Assembly (NCBI GenBank): GCA_041686355.1
Contig: JAWLDZ010000002.1
Location: forward strand, 33,254 to 97,253
Length of the DNA: 64,000 nucleotides
Source: DSBN01 sp041686355
Lineage (GTDB): Bacteria; Spirochaetota; Spirochaetia; DSM-16054; Sediminispirochaetaceae
Direction of reading: 5' to 3'
Shown in pieces: positions 26,814 to 35,194 of this stretch. The position numbers were made by a program, and so were the translations under genes. Position 1 is the first letter of the stretch; every line of letters starts with the position of its first letter. The notes under the pieces were generated by a model. That model searched no databases, was not told the DNA's origin, and saw nothing but the letters and a program-made list of their open reading frames with translations.

Positions 26814-27641
26814 ATGGAAACAATTGTGGATAAAAACAGAAGCAAGTTGTGGGCTGTTGAAAAACTTAATTTTAAAACATGGTATTACCGTTGCATTGGT
26901 ACTCTTGAGTTATGGATAAAAAAAGAGGAGAAAGGCGAGCTACTAGTTGGAAAGCGCCGTTGTGCCGCTGGGAGGGAGGAGGTTCTGGAATGGCTTGAAC
27001 AACCTGCCGGCCAAGTGAATGCTTCCGACAACAGCATTGAATGGGACTGGTATGCCGGCGGCTCTAACCGGGAAATTACCGTACTACCGGTAATGCCTAA
27101 CCGGCCTTTAGTATTAAAGCCGCAGATCAGGCGCCATATTCAGCCGGGGTGTAACACACAATTAATCTTTTTTATTCCCGTATGGCTGCTTTTCTATTCG
27201 GGTAATGCGGATGAGAAGAATAAACTCTGTGAGCTGCCCAGCGAAATCCTCTCATCGACGTGGTTTGGAGAGATGCAGAATGGAGAATTGTGTTATGCCC
27301 TGGAGCGTGATTTACTGGAGAGCCGCCCAGCGGTTGCGCTGTCGCCTCATTCGGCAGTGTGTACTTTGAATATCCATAATGATTCTAATTCATTGCTCGA
27401 CTTTCAACGCATGGCCGTTCATGTGGAGCATTTATCGCTTTTTTCAGATGGCCACTCCCTGTATACCAACGAAGTATACGTGAAATTTAACGGGATGGAA
27501 AAAATAAGCCAGGTTAAATATTCGGCTCGCGGACCTAAGTGGGGCGGCGGACTTACAAGAATTAAGGGACCCCGTGAACATCCTACCAAAAGTCTGCTGA
27601 AGAAGAGTTTTTCCTTTATTAAATCATTGACAGATATGTAG
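26814..27641 (+). CDS. DUF432-like protein
   Basis: 275 residues, beta-rich, no signal peptide; a hydrophobic stretch IFFIPVWLLFYSG lies near 120. From memory it resembles the DUF432 family, which has been seen next to mechanosensitive channels; this is not verified. Conserved-looking features are RPLVLKPQIRRHIQPG and SARGPKWGGGLTRIKGPREH. It starts 2 bp after the kinase stop without a ribosome site and ends 12 bp before the MscS gene, so it should belong to the same transcript. Confidence 0.65.
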   Translation: METIVDKNRSKLWAVEKLNFKTWYYRCIGTLELWIKKEEKGELLVGKRRCAAGREEVLEWLEQPAGQVNASDNSIEWDWYAGGSNREITVLPVMPNRPLVLKPQIRRHIQPGCNTQLIFFIPVWLLFYSGNADEKNKLCELPSEILSSTWFGEMQNGELCYALERDLLESRPAVALSPHSAVCTLNIHNDSNSLLDFQRMAVHVEHLSLFSDGHSLYTNEVYVKFNGMEKISQVKYSARGPKWGGGLTRIKGPREHPTKSLLKKSFSFIKSLTDM

Positions 27642-27653
27642 GAGCAGCCGGTA

Positions 27654-28499
27654 ATGGAGTTTTTTGAAAACGAGTTTTTTTCACGGTATCTAAATACTGC
27701 GGTTTTGCATGAAGTAATCCAAATTGCACTTCTAATAGCGGTAGGTTTTCTGTTTGTGAAGTTATTAGATTTTCTTGTTCGCCGTACCATAACCAGAAAT
27801 GCATCAGAACAGGTTAAAGCAATTTTTCATAAAATTGTCACCTACAGCGGATGGGCCCTGATTACTCTATTAGTTTTAGCTCAACTCGGCTTACGTTTAT
27901 CGGCCCTGTTGGGAGCCGCTGGAGTAGTTGGAATTGCAGTCGGCATTGCATCACAAAAGAGCTTGGGTAATATCATCAGCGGATTTTTCTTAATGTCTGA
28001 TAAAACCTTTGAGGTGGGCGACGTAATTAGTGTTGGGACTAAAACCGGAGTGGTACACTCCCTCGATTTGCTGTCGATTAAGCTGAGAACCTTTGATAAT
28101 ACGCTAATACGAATACCGAATGATTCGATTATATCCACCGAAATAACAAATATTACACGCTTTCCAATCCGACGAATGGATTTTAAAATACAGGTTGCGT
28201 ATAAGAATGACCTCACCAAGGTAAAACCACTGTTGTTTGAAGCGGCCCGGGGGAACCCTTTATGCCTGGATGAACCGGAGCCGTTTTTTTTGTATAAAGA
28301 GTTCGGGGCTTCGGGTATTGAGATACTATTTGCCGTGTGGTTTGAAAAGAGTGATTACGTAAGCGTAAAAAACAGCGTGTTTGAAGATATTAAAAACAGC
28401 TTTGAAAAAGCAGGCATCGAAATACCCTTCCAGCATATAACAGTGTATGCAGGATCGAATACACGGCCTTTTCCGATACAACATTTCGAAGCACTTTGA
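27654..28499 (+). CDS. Small-conductance mechanosensitive channel, MscS family
   Basis: 281 residues. Two to three N-terminal membrane helices, then the pore-lining TM3 with GAAGVVGIAVGIASQKSLGN and the beta-domain sequence FEVGDVISVGTKTGVVHSLD, both strongly conserved in MscS. It opens on membrane tension to release solutes on hypo-osmotic shock. AGGAGC precedes the ATG. Last gene of the plus-strand cluster from 24042; convergent with the Na/Pi cotransporter. Confidence 0.94.
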   Translation: MEFFENEFFSRYLNTAVLHEVIQIALLIAVGFLFVKLLDFLVRRTITRNASEQVKAIFHKIVTYSGWALITLLVLAQLGLRLSALLGAAGVVGIAVGIASQKSLGNIISGFFLMSDKTFEVGDVISVGTKTGVVHSLDLLSIKLRTFDNTLIRIPNDSIISTEITNITRFPIRRMDFKIQVAYKNDLTKVKPLLFEAARGNPLCLDEPEPFFLYKEFGASGIEILFAVWFEKSDYVSVKNSVFEDIKNSFEKAGIEIPFQHITVYAGSNTRPFPIQHFEAL

Positions 28500-28531
28500 A
28501 ATGTCATGTGTAGTAGAGGCTATGGTGGGGT

Positions 28532-30199
28532 TTAACGAATTTCCCGCAAAGCCTGAGCGATGTTAAGCAGATGGTCGCCGATTTTTTCTATATGTCGTAC
28601 CATGTCCATATAAAGCAGCTCTGCTTTCACATCGGAGCCCTCCTTAATTCTGCGGCGGGCTGCTTTTTGTAGAGTATTGCGATAGCCGTCTACCTGATTC
28701 TCCAGATCAATTGCCTGCTCCATCTCTTGCGCGCTCAAATGCTTATTCATATGCTTAATGATGAAAGCAAGGTAGCTGTGAACCGTTTCCAAATAGGGGC
28801 GCAGATCATTAAGCCCTGAATCCGGAATAAAGAGTTCCTTGTCATATCTGCGTTTTGATAGAATAAGCAGATTAAAGCAGCTGTCGCCTACGCTTTCAAG
28901 CTCATGTACAATTCGCATAAGATGATTCACGTTCTCCGCACTGCTGGTCTTAAGGTTTTCCATAGACAGGTGTGCAAGGAAACGTGATAACTCTTCCTGC
29001 ATACGGTCTGTAAGCTCCTCCTTAGAAGCAAGCTCCTCGACCTCGTCCTTCAACTTTTTAGTTGGATTATTAAAGACATACATAAAGGAAGAGTACATCT
29101 GCTCGGTTATCTGGGCCATTTTAAGGATCTCTGATTTGGCAGTCAATAAATTGAGCTCAGGTGTGTCCTGCATGGAATAGGAGATGTATTCTAAGCGATA
29201 TTCGTGGGGTTGAGCTTTTTCCGCGGGAGGCAGCGGTATAAAAAACTTAACTATTCGCTCAAGCCAATTTACAAAATTGATAAAAAAGAGGGTATTAATT
29301 ACATTAAAAGTAGTATGGAACATTGCCAAATGCGCGGTAATGCCTGCTTTTGAGTCCATCGAACCGGGAACTAAGCTGTCGACTAGGGCGATGATCGGAA
29401 AGAATAGAAATTGAATCCAAATAATACCAAGTATATTAAACATCAAATGGGCGAGGGCCGCCCGCCGGGCATGTACATCGGTTCCTAGCGATGCAATCAT
29501 GGCAGTAATGGTGGTTCCAATGTTTTCACCTAATACCATAGCGGCTGCGTTCGGAAAATCAATCCAGCCGGAAAATGCCATGGTCAGGGTAATGGCCATT
29601 GAAGCACTGGAGGACTGCAGTAAAACTGTGAGTCCGGCTCCTATTAGTATGAATAGAAAACGTGACAGCAGCCCATAACCGGTGAGATTAACTACAAACT
29701 GAAAGGATTCGGGATGAGCATCGATCTCAGGTACGGATGCTTTTAGAAAGGAGAGCCCGAGGAACAGGAGACCAAATCCAATGAGGGTTTCACCCCATTC
29801 GCTTTTTTTAATTCTTTTCCAGAATATGAGGGGAAGGCCAATACCAATGGCCGGCAGGGCGATTGCCGAAATATCAAACTTAAAGCCGAGGATGGCAACT
29901 ATCCATCCGGTTACAGTGGTGCCGATATTCGCACCCATGATGACGCCGATGGCCTGAACTAATGAAAGCAGCCCCGCATTTACGAAACTGACAACCATCA
30001 CGGTAGTAGCGGATGAAGACTGAATAATGGCTGTCATTCCGAAACCGGTAGCTACACCAGCAAAACGGTTGCCCGTCATAAACCCCAGGATAGCCTGCAA
30101 CTTATCGCCGGCAGCCTTCTGAATGCCGTCGCTCATGGTGCGCATGCCGTATAAGAACAGGCCTAAACTGCCGATCAATTCAAAAAATTGTAGTACCAT
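28532..30199 (-). CDS. Na/Pi cotransporter family protein with C-terminal PhoU-like domain
   Basis: 555 residues. Two inverted PNaS repeats are visible with the signature QSSSATTVMVV (about 61-71) and QSSSASMAITLTMA (about 195-208), GANIGTT and GENIGTT. Residues ~345-555 are helical and PhoU-like (LMRIVHELESVGDSCFNLL, then MVRHIEKIGDHLLNIAQ). Family members take up phosphate with sodium or export it to balance the cell. No neighbouring pst genes are seen. Confidence 0.93.
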   Translation of the reverse strand: MVLQFFELIGSLGLFLYGMRTMSDGIQKAAGDKLQAILGFMTGNRFAGVATGFGMTAIIQSSSATTVMVVSFVNAGLLSLVQAIGVIMGANIGTTVTGWIVAILGFKFDISAIALPAIGIGLPLIFWKRIKKSEWGETLIGFGLLFLGLSFLKASVPEIDAHPESFQFVVNLTGYGLLSRFLFILIGAGLTVLLQSSSASMAITLTMAFSGWIDFPNAAAMVLGENIGTTITAMIASLGTDVHARRAALAHLMFNILGIIWIQFLFFPIIALVDSLVPGSMDSKAGITAHLAMFHTTFNVINTLFFINFVNWLERIVKFFIPLPPAEKAQPHEYRLEYISYSMQDTPELNLLTAKSEILKMAQITEQMYSSFMYVFNNPTKKLKDEVEELASKEELTDRMQEELSRFLAHLSMENLKTSSAENVNHLMRIVHELESVGDSCFNLLILSKRRYDKELFIPDSGLNDLRPYLETVHSYLAFIIKHMNKHLSAQEMEQAIDLENQVDGYRNTLQKAARRRIKEGSDVKAELLYMDMVRHIEKIGDHLLNIAQALREIR

Positions 30200-30276
30200 A
30201 ATTTATAAGGGCAATTTAATATAAACCTAATAAAAGGACAAGTATGGAAGACGGGAAATCTGCTTTTTCTAGTAAT

Positions 30277-30319
30277 AAGAAAGAAAAAGCCCTAAGGACT
30301 TGAAACAAGTACTTAGGGC
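30277..30319 (-). terminator. Intrinsic terminator after tRNA-Gly
   Basis: On the minus strand GCCCTAAG (30319-30312) pairs with CTTAGGGC (30296-30289), extended inward by ACTTG/CAAGT with minor mismatch, and is followed by TTTTTCTTTCTT. It begins 10 bp after the tRNA 3' end. Confidence 0.88.
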
Positions 30320-30329
30320 AACCTACATA

Positions 30330-30401
<72 letters not shown>

Positions 30402-30421
30402 GCGGAATAACTGTATGCATA

Positions 30422-30450
30422 TAGATACTAAAAAACGGCAGTTATGTCAA
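30422..30450 (-). promoter_or_regulatory. Promoter of tRNA-Gly
   Basis: Minus strand TTGACA (30450-30445), 17-bp spacer, TATCTA (30427-30422), ending 20 bp before the mature tRNA. Confidence 0.75.
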
Positions 30451-30718
30451 GCAGGGGGGCCTCGAAAACCGGATTTATATCATCTTCGAGGCATCACCGG
30501 GGTGGCACCGGGGGGTCCAGCGGGACACGCACTTAAAGCCTCTTTACAGCTTTTCCCTTGGATAATATCGTTGATTGTTGTATATTTTACTCAGGTTCAG
30601 CCCGGTTTAAACATCTTCTATTTGGAGTTCCATTAGTGATTTCATTTGGGCAAGCTATTAGAGCATAAAGACTTAATTTTGTAAGGCTCAAGATACATAC
30701 ACACAAGGAAAATCTACT
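30451..30718. other. Gene-free stretch before apbE
   Basis: No convincing gene. An 8-bp inverted repeat GCCTCGAA / TTCGAGGC spans about 30459-30492, followed by G-rich direct repeats (CCGGGGTGGCACCGGGG). A 73-codon open frame covers the first half but has no ribosome site and a composition like non-coding DNA. The last ~60 bp must hold the apbE promoter, which I cannot place with confidence. Confidence 0.4.
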
Positions 30719-31828
30719 ATGATAATATTTAATACACACGGCAAAACTAGCCGAAAATCCCTACCGATAATTTTGTTTTCAGGTCTTGTTCTCGCGTTAT
30801 CTATTATATTTCTGTCCAGCTGCCGGCAGAGCAGTCCGGAACGCATTTCAGAGACAGATTTTGCCCTTGGAACTACCTGTTCAGTGCAGCTCTACGGTAA
30901 AGAGTATAAAGATATGCTGGTACCGGCACTTGCAATTGCATCGAAGGTTGAGGACAAGATGAGTGCCCATACAGAAGATTCAGAGGTAGCGGAGATTAAT
31001 AGAAATGCGGGAGAGGAGCCGGTGGTGGTATCGGAGGAGACCTACAAACTTATATATCGGGCAAAGGATTTCTCCGCGATAGGAGATGGAATCTTTGACC
31101 TGACTGTTGGACCCTTAGTTGACTTATGGGACATCGGCTCAGGGGAGGAGAGCGTTCCCTCTGCTGAGGAGATTGAGGCGGCCTTGCAGAAAGTGAACTA
31201 TAAGGATGTAGAGCTGATAGAAAGCAGGGAGAAGGTACAAAAGCCGCAGGTGTATCTACAGCATCAGGGTATGCGAATTGATCTTGGAGCGATAGCGAAG
31301 GGATATGCCGCGGATCGAATGGTCGAGCATCTCAAGTCGCAAGGGGTTGAGTACGGAATAGTAAACCTTGGCGGAAACGTCTATGCCTTTGGAGAGAAGC
31401 ACAACAATACTGTGTGGAAGATCGGAATCCAATCGCCGGAAGCCACACGGGGTAATTATCTAGGGGTAGTGGAGCTTGTTGATAAGGCGGTAGTTACTTC
31501 GGGGAAATACGAGCGCTATTTTATGGAAGATGGAGTGCGTTACCACCATATTCTGAATACTGAAGATGGTTTTCCAATAGAAAAGGACCTTGCCAGCGTA
31601 TCTATTATTTCAGCAGATGCCACAGAAGCAGATGCACTATCAACTTTGGTATTCGGCCTTGGGCTGCAAAAGGGTCTGGAGTTTACAGAACAGCGCCCCG
31701 GTGTGGATTCAATACTAGTGACCGAAGACAATACTGTGTTTACCACTTCCGGGCTGAGGACGAGTTTTGAACTTACCGACAAAGATTTTAAGCGCGGAGA
31801 GAGTAGGGCGCTGCTGAACCGCGATTAG
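30719..31828 (+). CDS. apbE: FAD:protein FMN transferase (ApbE), lipoprotein
   Basis: 369 residues. The N-terminal hydrophobic segment ends in a lipobox with Cys35 (FLSSC), so it is exported and lipid-anchored. Family motifs: DFALGTTCSVQLYG, VGPLVDLWDIG, DLGAIAKGYAADR, GGNVYAFG and the Mg-binding DATEADALST. ApbE attaches FMN covalently to a Ser/Thr in exported flavoproteins. The likely substrate is encoded 3.4 kb away (35195-36046), whose two repeats contain SGVS and SGVT. AAGGA lies upstream of the ATG. Confidence 0.95.
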   Translation: MIIFNTHGKTSRKSLPIILFSGLVLALSIIFLSSCRQSSPERISETDFALGTTCSVQLYGKEYKDMLVPALAIASKVEDKMSAHTEDSEVAEINRNAGEEPVVVSEETYKLIYRAKDFSAIGDGIFDLTVGPLVDLWDIGSGEESVPSAEEIEAALQKVNYKDVELIESREKVQKPQVYLQHQGMRIDLGAIAKGYAADRMVEHLKSQGVEYGIVNLGGNVYAFGEKHNNTVWKIGIQSPEATRGNYLGVVELVDKAVVTSGKYERYFMEDGVRYHHILNTEDGFPIEKDLASVSIISADATEADALSTLVFGLGLQKGLEFTEQRPGVDSILVTEDNTVFTTSGLRTSFELTDKDFKRGESRALLNRD

Positions 31829-31880
31829 TCACGCAGGGGCGGGGTGCGTAGCACCGGAAATGCTACTGTTTGCTATTAGT

Positions 31881-32876
31881 TCAGTAATTTCGTTGAAGAA
31901 GAAAAGTGGTGAACTGTTCTAAGGCATGGCGGGCTTCGCCCTCGGGTAATTGCTGTACAGAATAGAGTGCCTTGTGGGTATAGGCCTGGGCAACTGCACG
32001 GGCGCGTTCAATTCCATTCAGTTTTTTTGTTCGGCTAATAATCTGTTTTAACCGGCGACCGTTTTTAGGCCGACGAGTGAGTTGCTTTTCCAGTGATCCG
32101 TCATCCCGTTGAAGTGCATACAGCAACGGAAGGTTTACAATTCCTTGTCGAATATCTGCGCCGGTAGATTTACCGGTTCGCTCGGATTGGTCGGTAAAAT
32201 CGAGGATATCATCGATTATTTGAAAGCCCGCGCCAAGATTATAGCCAATTTTCTTAAGCCGGTTACTGGTGCGGTCATCGACCCCGTTTTCATGGGCACC
32301 GACATAGGCCGATAGAGCAAACAAGGCGGCGGTTTTGCCCATAATCCGGCGATGATACTCCTTAAAACTGGTGCTGTAAAAAGTAAATGCATTGTGTTGT
32401 CGTATCTCGCTTTCGCAAATTGAGTTTACAATTCCAGCTATATAACGGCCCGTTTCGATATCCGTATCTTGTGAGGCTATTTGAAAACTGCGAGTAAATA
32501 GAAAGTCACCGAGCAAAACAGCCGTGCGTGGATCGAACCGGTAGTGCAGTGTGGGAATCCCGCGTCGAGTAGGAGCCTTGTCGATAATATCATCATGAAC
32601 CAGAGTTGCCATATGCAGCAGTTCCACTGCTGCCGCTAGACGATAGGTTGCACTTTTTTCTGTAGAACCGGGGTGTGTAGATCCAGAGCCTGGGGAAGCA
32701 AAACGCGCGGCGAGTATAAGCAAGGCCGGCCGCAGCATCTTCCCGTTGTTTTCAACTAATTCGGTAAGCGCCTCCTGTATAAAGGGGGTGCTGGAGTTCA
32801 GTTGAGAACGGATTATCGACTGCACCTGGCGAAGATCTTCATTGATAGATATATCTTGATACAGGGTATCAACCAT
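31881..32876 (-). CDS. Polyprenyl diphosphate synthase
   Basis: 331 residues. First Asp-rich motif DDIID at 95-99 (LVHDDIIDKAPTRRG) and second DDILD at 222-226 (GAGFQIIDDILDFTD) identify a trans-prenyltransferase of the octaprenyl/heptaprenyl class. Residues before the first motif (ELLHMA) are of the long-chain type. It would make the side chain of a (demethyl)menaquinone, or undecaprenyl-like precursors. It is in the same direction as the NDH-2 gene, 118 bp downstream, and convergent with apbE; that grouping suggests quinone supply to NDH-2. Confidence 0.92.
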   Translation of the reverse strand: MVDTLYQDISINEDLRQVQSIIRSQLNSSTPFIQEALTELVENNGKMLRPALLILAARFASPGSGSTHPGSTEKSATYRLAAAVELLHMATLVHDDIIDKAPTRRGIPTLHYRFDPRTAVLLGDFLFTRSFQIASQDTDIETGRYIAGIVNSICESEIRQHNAFTFYSTSFKEYHRRIMGKTAALFALSAYVGAHENGVDDRTSNRLKKIGYNLGAGFQIIDDILDFTDQSERTGKSTGADIRQGIVNLPLLYALQRDDGSLEKQLTRRPKNGRRLKQIISRTKKLNGIERARAVAQAYTHKALYSVQQLPEGEARHALEQFTTFLLQRNY

Positions 32877-32994
32877 TCAGGGTCCTTTATTGTAAACTCT
32901 GCAGAACGGGTATTTCCACTATTTCGACACTATAGAAACTATAGCAAAATGAGTTAGAAATACCCGCTGCCGAGCTGAGATGACCGGTAGAGAG

Positions 32995-34974
32995 TTACTC
33001 TTTAATTACCGGCTCGCCATCATAAAGATGGGTCTTTTGTGCAAGCTTAGTGCTGTTCCATTGATATTTCAACCAGGGCATTACCCAGTGGTCCAATCCG
33101 AACCCGCGACCGGCACCGCCCAACATTACAATGGATACCATTATATACCATAGCAGTTCGGGGTTTCCCCAGCCGGAAAAAATAAACATGATACTAAAAC
33201 CTATGGAAACAACCGCTGCGGGAAAGGTAAACAATCCGCCGATTAGGGCCAAGCCAATTGCAACTTGTCCCAGAACTACCGCCGATTGAAGGAGGAAGGC
33301 CAGTAGTGGAGATGCGCTGAGTACATTCTCTGCAAACCAGGTGTATATTCCAAGGGCTTCCATGAGCGGTTCGCCGTATTCGGCGGCACCCTCTGCGGCG
33401 CCCTCTGCGGCAGCTCCGGTAGCAGCGGAACCGGCATCAGCTCCAGTAGCAGCGGAACCAGCGTCTTCGAACACCACCCCAGGAAGCTTAATAGCTCCGG
33501 TCCAGACCTCGGCCAGGCCATTATCTCCGGGGTTAAGCCATCCATCACCGATGTGCTTAATGCCTTCGTAAAGCCACTTGCCGCCCAGGAACAGTCGTAA
33601 GGGAACAGTCCAGTAGACAGGTACCTTGGCGGCTAAATGACCACCGATAAATGAACGTCGCTCTTTAATGGTAAAGAACTCATGCTGCAGGTAGCGCCAG
33701 ACCGCATTCACCCCGGCAATTCCGAACAGGTAGTGGAGGTTGATCATATGCTTCATGGCCATGGCCAACATGCCCGACATTGACATTCCGACAACATGGG
33801 CTACTCCGTAGCGTCCGCCAATGCTGACCATAAAACCGTGATAATTTGGCTTGAACTTTTTGCGTTCCTTCTGCTCTATATCAGCAATTATGTTTTCTCC
33901 TGCAACCTCACCGGTCTGCAGTGCTGTCTCCACAATCTGAGGTACCACTTTCTCGTTATCGAGGTACCAGATGATATCGCCAACCAGGTATACGTTTGCA
34001 TGGTCAACCGACTTCATCTCTTCATCAACCAGGATTCGGCCCCGCTCTCCAACAATGTAGCGCTCATCTTCTTCCAGACGGCAGCCGGACATACCGTGGA
34101 TTCCCTCGGAAGAGGCGTAGGAACACTCTCCCTTAGCGGTTTGTCCCTTGGTCAGTGGTATTCGGGCGGTAAACTCTGAACCGTGGATACCACAAGTCCA
34201 AATAAAGGTATCGGTATCGATACTGCGATCATTTGAAAGTCTTACGATTCCCTCTTCAGCTCCGACAACGGGAGCCTCTGTCATTATCTCGGCCCCCTTC
34301 TTACGCAGATAGCGCTCGGCCTTGTTCTGCATCTTTGGCGGCAGTATCGGCAGGATAGTATCCAGGGCCTCTACAATGATTACCCGTACCTCGTGCTCAT
34401 TGAGGTGATACTCACGGCAGAGGGTCTGTTTACGTTCGAGAATCTCTCCGGCAAGTTCTACACCGGTAAATCCAGCTCCTGCCACTACAAAGGTAAGTAT
34501 ACGACGCCGTTTTGCCTCGTCAGGTTCGCGGGCGGCTTCCATGAAGCGGTCTTCGATCTGATTGCGCAGTCGTATCGCATCATCGAAGGACCAGATAGTT
34601 AAGGAGTTTTCCTGAACCCCCGGAATATCAAAAAATTCCGGTTCGCCCCCTGCGCCGATGACTAAATAGTCGTAGCTGTAACTACGAAGATCGGATTTCA
34701 GGGTGTTATCATCAAAATCGATATCTTTGATGGTATCGGTGATGAGCTTAACATTAGTACCCCCGAAAATTCGTTGAAAACTAACCTGAACAGATTCCGG
34801 TTCTACCCTAGAACCGGCTACTTCATGCAGTTCAGTCATTAGGGTATGGTAGGGATTTCGGTCAATCAGGGTAATCTCTACGTTAGGATTCTTCTTGTAC
34901 TTCTTGTATAGCTTCTTTGTAGCAGCTATACCCGCGTAACCGCCTCCCAGCACAACAATCTTTTTCTTTGACAT
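32995..34974 (-). CDS. Type II NADH dehydrogenase fused to a DoxX-like membrane domain
   Basis: 659 residues from the ATG at 34974, chosen because AAGGAG stands 6 bp upstream. Residues 1-~430 are NDH-2: FAD motif GGGYAG (10-15), NADH motif GAGFTG (166-171), and a late VYLVGDIIWY. From ~450 on, the chain has several membrane helices (RLFLGGKWLYEGIKHIGDGW, then LLAFLLQSAVVLGQVAIGLA and VSIGFSIMFIFSGW) of DoxX type. A low-complexity linker with a 9-residue unit DAGSAATGA repeated twice and EGAAEGAAE splits the membrane part. Electron acceptor is probably menaquinone. Divergent from the FMN-binding protein gene. Confidence 0.9.
   Translation of the reverse strand: MSKKKIVVLGGGYAGIAATKKLYKKYKKNPNVEITLIDRNPYHTLMTELHEVAGSRVEPESVQVSFQRIFGGTNVKLITDTIKDIDFDDNTLKSDLRSYSYDYLVIGAGGEPEFFDIPGVQENSLTIWSFDDAIRLRNQIEDRFMEAAREPDEAKRRRILTFVVAGAGFTGVELAGEILERKQTLCREYHLNEHEVRVIIVEALDTILPILPPKMQNKAERYLRKKGAEIMTEAPVVGAEEGIVRLSNDRSIDTDTFIWTCGIHGSEFTARIPLTKGQTAKGECSYASSEGIHGMSGCRLEEDERYIVGERGRILVDEEMKSVDHANVYLVGDIIWYLDNEKVVPQIVETALQTGEVAGENIIADIEQKERKKFKPNYHGFMVSIGGRYGVAHVVGMSMSGMLAMAMKHMINLHYLFGIAGVNAVWRYLQHEFFTIKERRSFIGGHLAAKVPVYWTVPLRLFLGGKWLYEGIKHIGDGWLNPGDNGLAEVWTGAIKLPGVVFEDAGSAATGADAGSAATGAAAEGAAEGAAEYGEPLMEALGIYTWFAENVLSASPLLAFLLQSAVVLGQVAIGLALIGGLFTFPAAVVSIGFSIMFIFSGWGNPELLWYIMVSIVMLGGAGRGFGLDHWVMPWLKYQWNSTKLAQKTHLYDGEPVIKE
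33412..33465. repeat. 27-bp tandem repeat in the NDH-2/DoxX linker
   Basis: Two adjacent 27-bp units (33412-33438, 33439-33465) differ at three positions and encode the 9-residue unit DAGSAATGA twice. Next to them (about 33382-33408) a 12-bp unit encoding EGAA is repeated. Being multiples of three, copy changes keep the frame and only lengthen the linker. Confidence 0.8.
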
Positions 34975-35057
34975 AAAAACTCCTTGCATAATTTATGCTA
35001 TGGTATTCACATTAAATTAGTCATAATTTCAAAAACCTTCAATAACTTACTATTATT

Positions 35058-35086
35058 ATCATAAAAAACTAATTAAATTGTGTCAA
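35058..35086 (-). promoter_or_regulatory. Promoter of NDH-2/DoxX gene
   Basis: Minus strand TTGACA (35086-35081), 17-bp spacer, TATGAT (35063-35058): full -35 match, one mismatch at -10, ideal spacing. About 84 bp of leader precede the ATG. Confidence 0.72.
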
Positions 35087-35127
35087 TTTGTTATATTTCT
35101 TTTTGTGAATATTTTTTTAACAAATTG
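35084..35127. promoter_or_regulatory. Perfect 10-bp inverted repeat between divergent promoters, candidate operator
   Basis: CAATTTGTTA (35084-35093) and TAACAAATTG (35118-35127) are exact reverse complements separated by 24 bp of T-rich DNA. One arm overlaps the minus-strand -35 box; the other ends 3 bp before the plus-strand -35 box. A regulator bound to both arms could control NDH-2 and the flavoprotein together. The arms are not a standard Rex, FNR or CRP site. Confidence 0.5.
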
Positions 35128-35130
35128 TAG

Positions 35131-35160
35131 TTGACATAAATATATTACTATTTATATAAT
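35131..35160 (+). promoter_or_regulatory. Promoter of the FMN-binding protein gene
   Basis: TTGACA (35131-35136), 18-bp spacer, TATAAT (35155-35160): both boxes match the sigma-70 consensus perfectly. This predicts high expression. Confidence 0.82.
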
Positions 35161-35194
35161 ATTATCGAATAACTTAGGAATAAGGAAGGTATCA

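Noticed and set aside
30415..30636. 73-codon plus-strand open frame beside the tRNA
   Set aside because: It starts within the tRNA promoter region, has no ribosome site and no protein-like pattern; more likely chance.
35084..35127. Rex-type operator in the NDH-2 intergenic region
   Set aside because: TTGTGAA and TTAACAA occur, but the spacer is 8 bp, not the 4 bp of Rex sites.
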